Origin: Pseudo-nitzschia pungens
Lineage: Eukaryota > Bacillariophyta > Bacillariophyceae > Bacillariales > Bacillariaceae
Assembly (NCBI GenBank): GCA_037355855.1
Contig: CM074769.1
Location: 372,001 to 436,000 of the forward strand
DNA length: 64,000 bases
Direction of reading: 5' to 3'
The position numbers were made by a program, and so were the translations under genes. Positions within the stretch are counted from its first letter, which is position 1; each line of letters opens with the position of its first letter. Below, one piece after another: positions 21,845-32,133 of this stretch. The notes beneath the pieces are model-generated. The model made no database searches. It was not told where the DNA came from and saw nothing but the letters and a program-made list of their open reading frames with translations.

Positions 21845-22854
21845 TCATTCCATTCGAAACGCGAAAGATTGGGTAGCAATAGGCCGACGCGAGACCGGTT
21901 CGTTTCTCGGAATCAATTGGAGAAAATACTCGTCACTAAAATTCAGCATTAGCATGGAGTTATGTTCGTCACGGAAACAAATCGTGTCGGGTGCGGGGGT
22001 TATCCATTTCGTATCAGAATGCCAATCGGAAACATACCTCTGTGCGGAGAGAAAAGGTAAAAATAGAACCAAAAGAGTGCGCATGTTAGCAAGGTGAATG
22101 CAAGAAAATGAATGCAATCAGAAAACATCGCAATCGGGCAATCTCGGGAGTATCAATTGGAAAAAAATGAAATCTTCAGAAAATAGACTCAGGTTCCTTG
22201 ATGTTCGTCATTGAAAGACCCGATTTTGTTGAACAGAGCTGTATTCGTTTGCGAAACAGTTGAGTAGTGTGGCCAACATACCTTGATTGCTGGATCGATC
22301 GAAACGGTCAAGTCGTTGGAGCGTTCTTACGGACGCCGTGCCGCGAATGATTCTGGGAATCGAGAAGGAAGACATAAAGGGCAGGCGGGTGGGTGAGCAA
22401 GCAAATTTTTTGAGAAAGAGATGACGGGTAGAGCAAACGTCGTCCGTCTGTTCGCTCGGGTCGAAAACGTGTGTAGTCTCGGAAGGAAGGCAACAGTATG
22501 GTGATATCCACATTTGCTTTCAGAGACACAAAATAAACTGAATCCTCATTGACCACAACTGGATTGTTTCGACCGGAGCTCTGAACAAATCAAACCAAAG
22601 CACAGCAGGTTTGGGAAGAACGAACGAACGAGCGAACGAACGAAAGAGCAAACGTACCTCGATGATTCATTGAGAATGGAATCCTTCGATTCCAATCCGA
22701 TCCAAAGACATGTATCGCATCGCACCGTAGCCGTTTCGGTTCAATCCAAATCGGTTCCGCTTCGTCATCGTGGGACACCGTTCCACCGGTTCCATGAGTT
22801 GCACCCTGGCGTTGGGAACGGCTCATCCAACAGGGATGGACAAGACTGCGTCAT
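21845..22854 (-). CDS. unidentified multi-exon gene
   Basis: I do not recognise this protein. Coding character is inferred from alternating open segments bounded by splice sites: 22854-22658 (acceptor-like pyrimidine tract or start codon directly before ATG 22854; donor GTACGT), 22580-22495 (acceptor TTGTTCAG; weak donor GTTGCC), 22352-22282 (acceptor TTCCCAG; donor GTATGT) and 22039-21845 (acceptor CCGCACAG; stop TGA). Readable pieces include SHDDEAEPIWIEPKRLRCDA, VVVNEDSVYFVSLKANVDIT, IIRGTASVRTLQRLDRFDRS and RYVSDWHSDTKWITPAPDTI, then MLMLNFSDEYFLQLIPRNEP. Joining them in one frame needs one to three extra bases to be ignored, as in neighbouring genes. About 185 residues. The 5' end may lie further upstream (another donor is at 23650). 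Exon structure is tentative. Confidence 0.4.
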
Positions 22855-24875
22855 CTGTTCAAGAAAGAAAGAAAGAAACAATGAATGCATGAGAGTCAGA
22901 TACTATTCATTCGTCAAAGCTGTGTCGCTCCCCACGTTCCGTTTCCAACGGAAGGAATGGATGGTGACCCCAGACACGCCGTAGCCCGTCGTCGATGAAA
23001 GCGTTTGTGGATGTGTTCCTGTGCGTGTTCGTGTGCACGAACTCGGGCATGTGCGTGTGCGTGTGCAAGTGCGATCCAAGGCCTCATCAAAGGTTATGCT
23101 GTCACTCAGTACCGGAAGCGCCCTCGAGACAAGTGTTGAAATCCATCAATCACCGACTCGCAACGACCTCCATCGTGATCTCAAACTTTAAATATTGTAT
23201 CACCGGCGGCTGCGCACACTGCGGTGTGCTGCACGGAACTGCACAACGCAACACAGCACAGCACAGCACAACGCAACACAGCACAACATCCCATTCCATT
23301 ATATTCCATCACAGCGTGCCACCACGGATCAAAAGGCTTTCCCTCGCCCGGGTCCGAGCTGCGTGTACCATCCATCCATATACCGCACTATTGATTGCCT
23401 CGGAAAATTGTGGTCTGATTCGGATAATCGCTCAGGGGTTTGCCGGGACGGGACATTTCTGTCCCTCTTCGGCGTCGCGATGAATCGTGTTCGTCACCGG
23501 CAGTGCCACGAGAGGCAAGGAGGAACAGCCACCACCACCGCGCGGCACGGCACACAGGGAGATACACAACGCAACACACCGTGCTGCGCGAGCATCGCAG
23601 CAAAGGGCGGACGCACAAACACACACTCGAGATCGTGCAACTCGCATTCTTACCTGCTTTGGGGTTGCATTGCAGTCCATTCCATTCCGTTCCATCGCGG
23701 TGGACGAGTGCTCTCCTTGTTTCGTGGCGTGTGAACGAGAGAGTCTAGTGCCTGCTGCTGCTGCCTGCAGCACTGTATATTCGAGAGTAGCTCCATCTCC
23801 GCATACTGTGGGCAGGTCAAATGCACCACGTTCAAAGCTGCATCTGATAGTGTGAGTAATTACTGGTACCAGGTAAGATTGCTCCAAACTATGATCCAGA
23901 CGACAGAATGGTTGTGGGCCTTTGACGGTGATGCCAATTACAGTATTTGTCGAAAAAAACAAATCTAGTAACTCGGTTCCATTCCATTCCATTCCATTCC
24001 ATTCCGTCCGCCGCTCGGATTTTGGAATTCGGATGGTTGGTTGTCAAAGGCAGGTCAAAGGCGTCGTCGTCGTTGGTCTCGCGGTCGCTCGGGTTCCCCC
24101 CAAAATACGACTCCTTCGAATACGAGTGCGAATGCGGGCAACCTTCCGCGATCGGGGCGCTCCGATGCCGAGCCTGACAGACCCTACATACGTAGACGAG
24201 TCGTACCCTACGGTAGGTATCGCACGGCACTCGTGCAGTCGATGATTTCAAAAAAAGAAGGTGCGCATTCATTGATTGTCATCTCTCATCGTCCGAGCAA
24301 TGATCAAAATCTCAAAAAAAAAAATGATGAATGAGACTGTCGTGGATGGGAGCGGACAACTTCCTCGAGATTACGACGTGGTAATGTTCCAGTACTTAGA
24401 ATTGGTCGTACAATAATAGTACCGGTACATCACCTACTTTCATAAGGCTTACTGGATCGAAAACGGTATGTGCATTGCTCTCCCCGATCTTCGCGTACGA
24501 TATAGTACATAGTCTACTACAGTACAGTAGAGCACAGTAAAAAACTTTACTTGCGAGAACGAACCGGTGGCAAAAAAAATCATTCTTTTGACGTTCGAGT
24601 TTCGCGAGACCGAATGTTTTTTTGGAAGAGAGATTCTCGAATCATCACACGCAAATGCTAAGGTTGCTTGTAGGTGTCCGAAACAACAATACTCGTCGTG
24701 CTTCTTGTGCCTCCCCGATTGGTGTTCCACACGAATTCTAACCAAACGAAACCAAATCAAACCAAATCAAAGCCAAGCCACCAACACATTCCTACCAAAC
24801 CAAACCAAACCAAACCAAACCAACAGCAAGTTCACAACACACAGACACAGACACAGACACAGACACACAAACAGC
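22855..24875. other. intergenic/5' region with many microsatellites
   Basis: Contains (GAAA)n at 22860-22877, CAGCACAACG repeats (23240-23290), ATTCC repeats (23675-23700 and 23982-24006), and ACCAAA and ACAGAC repeats (24738-24870) directly before the HMG-CoA synthase start. A donor-like GTAAGA on the minus strand after a short ATG-led segment at about 23690-23650 could be a first exon of the preceding gene, but I could not connect it. Confidence 0.45.
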
Positions 24876-27800
24876 ATGTCATCCTCCGGCAGCAGCAACA
24901 ACAGCATGGGCGCGCTCGCGGTGGGAGCCGCCGTCGGAGCCCTCGGATTGCAGGCGGCGCGGCGCCTCTCGAGCTCGTCCCTCCACAATCAATCGTCATC
25001 GTCAACCTCATCCTCATCGTCGTCGCCGGGTTCGGAAAAGAACGTCGGGATCCTCGCCATCGAGGTGTACACGCCCTCCACGTACATCAGCCAGTCCGAG
25101 CTCGAGGAACACTCGGGGGTGTCCAAGGGAAAGTACACGCTCGGTCTGGGACAGGAGGGCCTCGGGATTTGCGGCGACGCCGAAGACGTCAACAGCCTGG
25201 CGCTGACGGTGGTCCATTCGCTGCTGGAAAAGTGAGTGGAGGAAAGGAAACAATGCGATCGAAGCGTGCTAGCAATGCTGCTGGTTCTGCATGCCAGACA
25301 ATGATTCGATTGCATTGCATTGGATTCGATTCCATTGCATTGCATTACATTGGGGTTGTGTGAATTCTTTGCGATTCGATTATATTGGATTGCATTGGAT
25401 TGGATGATATTGGATGATACTGGATCGGACCAACATCCCACACCACATTCCACATGCTCATACCAACCACCTCTCTCTTTTTCGTTTGGTGCCTTGTCAT
25501 TTTCTTCTTTCTTCTTGTCCTATCTACCTCACCCCACCTCACTTACCAAAAACCCCGTTCCATCAATCGCTTGTCCATGTTCCATCTCACAACAAACAAA
25601 ACACCTTACAAACAAAACAACTTACAAAACAAAAACAAAAACAAAAACAAACAGATACCAGATCGATCCCTCCGAGGTCGGCCGTCTCGAGGTCGGCACC
25701 GAAACCCTGGTCGACAAGTCCAAGTCCACCAAAACGGTCCTGATGGATTTGTTCGGCCCGGGCAACACCAACGTGGAGGGCGCCACGGTCGTCAACGCCT
25801 GCTACGGCGGGACCTCCGCCCTCCTCAACGCCTTTTTGTGGGCCGAGTCGGACGGCTGGGACGGGAGGTACGCGATCGTCGTCGCCGCGGACATTGCCGC
25901 CTACGCGAGGGGCGGGGCCCGTCCGACGTCGGGGGCCGGCGCCGTGGCGGTCCTGGTGGGACGGGACGCCCCGCTGGTCTTCGATCCGAGGGAGAGGGCG
26001 ACCCACGCGGCGAACGTCTGGGATTTCTTCAAGCCGGATCACACGGTCGAGTATCCGACGGTGGACGGGAAACTCTCGCAGGTGTGCTACTATCGGGCGC
26101 TGGAGGACGTTTACGCGAGGTTTTGCGACAAGCTGGATCGGAATGGTAGTAGTAGTGGTAATAGTAGTGGTCCCACTTTAGAGGAGAAAAAGACGGGCAC
26201 GGAGGACGACGGCAACACCAACAACAACACCAATGGAGATTCCTTTAGCGACGCCAAGTCCCACGACTATTTCGTCTTTCACGCCCCGTACAACAAGCTG
26301 GTCCAGAAATCCTTCGGCCGGCTCTTTTTCCTCGACGCCCGACGGCGCTACGCCCGGACCGGCGCCGCCCCGGAAGCCTTCGTCGCCGCGAGCAGCGAGG
26401 ACTCCTCCTCCGAAAACTGGTTGTCCAAGCCCATCGAGGAAACCTACGCCGACAGGGCCCTCGAGGGCGTCCTCAAGAAGGAATCGGCGGCCGACTATCG
26501 GACCAAGCTGGAGGATTCCAACAAGGCCAGCAAGCTGGTCGGAAACACCTACACTGCCAGCGTCTTTTTGGGACTGGCCTCGCTCGTCGATCGGGCGGGG
26601 GGACGGGGGGATCTCACCCCCGGAAAATCCATCGCCGTCTTTTCCTACGGATCCGGCGCCCTGGCGACCATGTACCGGCTGTCTGTGTGAGTACAGTATT
26701 GTGCATTCAAATGAAGCAAAAGTGGAGTAATGTGGAGTACTGTGGACGATGACTGGTGTGCGAAGAAGTGCCGTAGAAAATGGAAAACGAAAAACTCACG
26801 ACAATGATTCACTGGTTGAATCATGATTGTTGTTATTGGTATTGTTTTTTCATCGTCGTTTGCGATGGTCTCGTTTGTTTGCTCCGACAGGCGCGAACCC
26901 CTCTCGCCGAGGTTCACGATTCCCAAGATGGCCGACCGCCTCAAGCTGATGGACCGATTGGCCTCCCGCGAAAAGGTCCACCCCAGCGAACTCGATCACG
27001 CCCTCGAAACCAGGGCCCGCATGCACCGCGCCGGATCCCCCTACTCCCCCGTCTACCCCACCGAGGGACGCCTCTTCCCGGGAACCTACTACCTCAACGG
27101 CATCGACTCGTCCTGGAGGCGGACCTACTCCCGGGTCCCGCTCGACGCGGCCATGGATCCCCACGGATCGCCGCTGGCGCCCCCCATCGTCCTGCGGCTC
27201 GCCGAGCGGGACCAGCTCTCCCATCCGGTGACGGGCAAACTCGCGGTCCTGCACTCGACCGAGGAGGGGAGCGCCGACAAGGCCACCGAGGCCCGACGCC
27301 GGATCGCCTGCGTCATCACCGGGACCGCCGCGGGCCTTCCCGGCAGCGAGAACGCCTTCGCCCCCGACAACCTCGACCGGCTCATGCGCGGCGAAAACTG
27401 CATCGAACCCGTCAGCGGGAGCCTCAAGATGGCCTTTCTGGAAAAGAACGTCGTCCAGATCAAGAAATTCCCGGACGGGACCTCCAAGAAGGTCCTTGTC
27501 GACAAGGAGGAAGAGGTCATCAAGCTGGCCGGAACCCTCGGATCCTTTGACCTGACCGCGTCCTACGGGGTCCCCCGCGGACTCGCCGAAACCATGGACA
27601 TTGCCGCGCAGGTCGCGGTCGCGGCCGGGATGGAGGCCTTGAAATCGGCCGGGCTGGTGAGCGGCAAATCCAGCGATCCGACCGAGTGGATGCTCCCCGA
27701 GAAGTACCGCGACTGCACGGGGGTCGTCTACGCCTCGAGCTTTCCGGCCATGGACGCCGCCGTCGGGGAGGTCATGCGCTTCTTGCAGTCCAAGACGGTC

Positions 27801-28880
27801 GGGGCGGCGCCCACCATGCGGCTCGTCACGGCGCTGCGGAGCCGGATGATCCGGGCGTCGCCCGACCGGGAGCTCTCGGAGGACGACGAGGCCGCCTTTG
27901 CCCGGCTGATGGCCCGGGCCGCGGAACAAAATCATCAACAAAATCAACAACCACCCAGCAAGGAGTACGTCTTTGATCGCAAGTTCCTCTTTCGCGTCCT
28001 GGTCCTCGGAAACGCGCAGCTCGCCCAGCTGGCGGGATGCCGGGGTCCCAACACGCAGACCAACGCGGCCTGCGCCGGGACCACCCAGGCCATTGCCATG
28101 GCGCAGGACATGCTCATCTCGGGACGCGCCGAGCGCGTCGTGGTGGTGGCCGGGGACAACGGATCCGGGGAAACCCTCTTCCCGTGGCTCGGATCCGGAT
28201 TCCGGGCGCTCGGCGCGGCCACCACGGAGGCCGCCGTCAAGAACGCGGCGCTGCCCTTTGACAAGCGGCGATCGGGCATGATCATGGGCGCCGGCGGGAT
28301 CGGGTTGGTGCTGGAAACCGAGCTGAGCAGCCTGGAACGACAGAGGAACTCGCCGAATCCCTTCGAGATCAAGGCCCGCCTGCTGGCGACGCAGTACTCC
28401 AACTCGGCCTTCCACGGGGCCGCGCTGGATCGAAAGCACATCGGATCGGAGCTGAAGCGATTCCTCACCGACATCGAGCTCATCCACGGCATCAGCAAGG
28501 CCGAGATCGCCACCCACGGCGTGTACTTTTCCCACGAAACCTGCACGCACGCCTCGAGCGCCAGCAGCTGCTCCGGAAACGAGGTCGCCGCGCTCCGCGA
28601 CGCCTTCGGGGACGACCTCCTGTCCAAGCTGCTGATTCTCAACACCAAGGGATACACGGGACATCCCATGGGCGTCTCGTTCGAGGACGTTGCCGCCGTC
28701 GAGGTCCTCATGCGCCAGACCGTCCCGCCCATTCCCAACTACGAAGTGAAGGACGACTACCTCGGCGATCTGAAGCTTTCCAAGGGAGGAGCCTACGCCT
28801 GCCGGTACGCGCTGCGGTTCGCGGCGGGATTCGGAAGCCAGGTCGCCTTCGCCCTCTACGCTACGAGTCAATTCGAATAA
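24876..28880 (+). CDS. HMG-CoA synthase fused to a ketoacyl synthase
   Basis: Three exons: 24876-25231, 25655-26686 and 26891-28880 (donors GTGAGT twice; phases agree), giving 1,125 residues with no frame problem. Residues about 56-545 are 3-hydroxy-3-methylglutaryl-CoA synthase, which condenses acetyl-CoA with acetoacetyl-CoA in the mevalonate pathway: catalytic Glu131 in GRLEVGTETLVDKSKS, nucleophile Cys168 in NACYGGT, and His328 in HAPYNKLVQKS, then the C-terminal GRLFPGTYYLNGIDSSWRR. Residues about 598-1122 are a ketoacyl synthase (thiolase fold): IACVITGTAAGLPGS, Cys857 in NAACAGTTQA, His1016 in HETCTHASS and His1054 in NTKGYTGHPMG. The junction lies inside exon 3, so the two are translated together. 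The N-terminus has a hydrophobic stretch (residues 11-28) that may anchor or target it. A Ser/Asn-rich insert (283-318) interrupts the HMGS part. Roles of the second domain are discussed under findings. Confidence 0.92.
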
Positions 28881-29254
28881 AAAATAATGATATTACAAAA
28901 TAAATACTAAATAATTACAAAGTCTTAGTTATCACCATTGTTGTTGTTATTTATTTTTCTCATTTTCTGTACTCGTACTTGTACTCATTGCGGCACGAAC
29001 CACCCGACCTTGCAGCTATTGTTCCCTACGACCTTTTCAATGAAGCAATACAATATAAATAATTCACAGCCCTTGCTTTGCCATCGTCGGGTCCTGTGGC
29101 ATTTCAGTAGAATAATAATTATCATTATTTATTTCTGAAGACAAGTACGTGCGTCTTTGAACGCACCGAATCACAATCGATGCGATAACCACTGTAAATT
29201 ACTCGTCATTCGAAGCCGATGCGATGTATTTGCGTTGTGCGTTTGCGTTCGCGT
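28881..29254. other. intergenic region between convergent genes
   Basis: AT-rich 3' regions of the HMGS fusion gene (+) and the lumenal protein gene (-). No feature recognised beyond AATAAA-like A/T tracts after the stop at 28880. Confidence 0.5.
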
Positions 29255-30409
29255 TTACACCTCTTCCAGCTTTAGTGTGTCGATGATTCGTTTCAGAGCG
29301 CTTTGTGCGACTATTACGGCCTTCTTTGACTCGTTGAGGTATTTCAAGACCTCCTCTTTACCACCACCGGGGTTGTACTTTCATTCCATCGCAGAATCAA
29401 TGCATTGCCGATTGCACGGAAAGAAAAACGGGAAGGAAGAACGGGCAGTGTGCGTGTAAGAAACAATTAGGAAGACGAATGAAATTCGAATGGTTCGATG
29501 CTGCACGACAAAGACCCCATGCTACAGGACCCCTCTTTTATTCTGGCGTACCTCTCCGAACTGACTAATGAAGGCCATGCTGTTACTCAGGGTCATGGCA
29601 GAGTTCCAGTCTTCGGTTGCCTCGAAGAATACTTCCAAGTCAAAATCTATAACAACGAGGAGTTTGATTCGTTCGGTTTCGAACCCAAGAAAAAGGCAAC
29701 AAAAATCATTCGTAAGTCGTTTGTTTGCGGTGACGAGTTTCGCAGCGGTTTCAACGACGCTCATTTCTCGAATACTTACCACCGTCCATGTACTTCACTT
29801 TGTTGAACACCTGGTGTAAGCGAATGAGCGAACAGACGATGATGACAGTGTTAGAAAACAGCACATCTCATCGGTCGGAGAAACGCTGAAAATCATTCGT
29901 TTCGTTTCTTGCGTTGAATCTGTCCTACCTTTTCAATTTGGAACAGAGGGTCGGTAGTGGATCGCAAGCCAAGAACCCGACCTGAAGATGAGACGAAAAG
30001 TTGGAAGAGAAAACAGACAGTGAGAAGGAGCATATCTATTCCACATTATCATCTGGGCGTATCACAGAAAGACGTGATGAAATGTGCGTGGCGCACGGAA
30101 ATCAAGAAACTCACGGATCGGTTCGGCATCGCGCTTGCATTCTCCCCCGTTTTCTCTGCAGACGGTCGTCGCCTCCTCGAAATTGTTGAGCAGATCGTTG
30201 ATCTGTTTGTAACCGGTGGTGATTCTGGCTAGTTCTTCTTTGGTCGGTGGGGCACCCGCAGCAAAGGATGGTTGAACCTGTGACAACAAACCTCCGGCAA
30301 CCCCGAAAGCCGCCGCAGAGATGGCGTCCCTTCGGCAAAACCCTTCTCTGGAAAGGGCGTTGGCTGAGAGCAACGATGCAAGCAAGAGAGCGATAGAGTA
30401 TCTCATCAT
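29255..30409 (-). CDS. thylakoid-lumen protein with Tat signal, function unknown
   Basis: Five exons: 30409-30115, 29981-29929, 29810-29780, 29646-29552 and 29377-29255; donors GTGAGT, GTAGGA, GTAAGT and GTACGC; phases all agree, 198 residues. The start (ATG 30409, or 30406) opens a signal peptide MMRYSIALLLASLLSANA|LS, then a twin-arginine transfer peptide, CRRDAISAAAFGVAGG...QPSFAAG, which would deliver it to the thylakoid lumen of a secondary plastid. The mature part has LARITTGYKQINDLLNNFEE, RSTTDPLFQIEK, VFNKVKYMDG, FFEATEDWNSAMTLSNSMAF and the final YNPGGGKEEVLKYLNESKK. I believe this protein occurs across diatoms but know no proven function. Two exons are only 53 and 31 bp, so automatic gene callers may miss them. 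Confidence 0.82.
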
Positions 30410-32133
30410 CAGGACCGAAAGAAACGAATAATACTCATTCAAATGGAGTATAAGTGGTATGTGCGTTCCAGCGGCGTTCTCGCAAAGCAAGCAAATCTTG
30501 CATCCTTGCTTGAAAGTTGACATCCAAACACATCATTCATAATATTGACTTGGATCGGTACCGTACGGTAAGGCTTATGGAACGTATGTCGCTGTCTGTG
30601 TTGAAAAGAACACATCATACGTGCACTGCGACTCTGGCACCCGCAGTTCTCTGTCTCGTAAGTCCAACTTCCAATACCGGTACAACCTTTAAGGAAAAAA
30701 TACTTCGTATTACGCGTTATTCACTACCACGTACGAGTGTCTATGACTTACTCATACCTTCAGTAGTCTCAGAGATTACATAGAGAACAATTTTATGTTT
30801 GCAACTTGTTGTTGTATCAATCAGAAACATGTCTCCTTTACTTCCTCTTCTTCCCATTCCCGATTGTCATCATGCAGACTAGGAGAGAGGAGAATCCATG
30901 GAGATTGAAAGCCTCATACAGAAGAGTCTTCTCTTGGTTCTCGTCATTCGAAGAATGTTTGTAGAAGAACTACTACTACTAGTAATAGTAGTAGCAGGTT
31001 CTTGAAAGTATCTCAAGCTGCTGCTGATGCTGACGAGCAAACATCAGTCTTGCACAGTAACCTTACTACTAGAAAGTGAAAAATCCAGTGGTCTTAGAGT
31101 CCCAACCTCAACATTTTATCCCTGAACTATGTATCTGCTTTTGTCATCGTCAAATTCAATTGCATATGGAATGCAGTCCATTTCCGAAGGAACCCCAGCA
31201 ACAAAAGAACAAACTCCAGCATTCACAGACCAACAATTCAGTAAGAAAATTCTTGCAACTAATCATTCCATTAGCTACGGGAGATGATCTCGATTGTCTT
31301 GCCAATTGCATGGAACACTTTCTGAGATGGACGGCAAGAATCCCTAATGGTGGAGACACCCAAGATGAATGCTCCTGGAGATCGAACTCTTTGTATGGTA
31401 CTACTATTGTTTTAGACGTCTACTTACTCCTCCCCTATCCCAGAATCGACTTCACCACCTCCTTCATACGGTTGCTAGTAGTAATGCGGTGGTGCTTTTC
31501 AGGGACTTTGTTCTACGAATACTGTTCGTTGACCAGAAATCCGATGAACTGAGAATCAATCGACTTGACCTGCGTGGCATAACAGCAAGAAATCGGTCGG
31601 GACGGGATGGAGTTTGCCTCGTGATCCGTCGATAATCCTTCATAAGGTCAAGAATGTCTACGAGAACGAGAATGCTGACGAACGAGAATGCTGACGGTCT
31701 GCCACTTGCGGATGGATTTGTGGATGGATTTGATTTCGCATAGTTTCTAATTCAAAGATTTAGCGTTCGAGTTTCAAAACGAGAGGAGTATCGGAAAGGA
31801 TTAGTCCTCGGCAGCAGGGACGAAAAACTTCTCGATGCTCCCCGCTCAGAAACAAAGGAAACGCATATAATGAGAATAGAATTTAGAGATTTGACTCGAA
31901 AATTGAATTTTAGCCTGTCCGGAATGCATCACTTCATTCGTAACTTTAGTAACCAAAACATTCATAGCCAATTCTTCTGAACTGAACACTTATCTCTCAG
32001 TTGACCGTTGGAGTACTGGTAGCTCGCAGAAAGTGATTCATGTCGGATTCGCCACAGGTCGATGATGATATTATTCAGTCGGCACTCGTATGATACTATT
32101 TGTGAACAAAAAGCATGACGCATTATTCACAAC
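30410..32133. other. intergenic region
   Basis: It lies between the 5' end of the lumenal-protein gene and the 3' end of the MYND gene (both -). Contains a TACTAGTAATAGTAG tract (30970-30990), the exact decamer GTAACCTTAC at 31057 and a duplicated AACGAGAATGCTGACG near 31665-31695. A 158-codon frame at 31076-31552 (+) begins without an ATG and shows no domain. Confidence 0.55.

Noticed and set aside
26850..28871. 673-codon open frame on the minus strand opposite the HMGS-KS gene
   Set aside because: It has no recognisable domain and mirrors the GC-rich third positions of the real gene on the plus strand, which encodes clear HMGS and KS motifs.
31076..31552. 158-codon frame upstream of the MYND gene
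   Set aside because: No ATG at its start, AT-rich composition like the flanks, and no domain.
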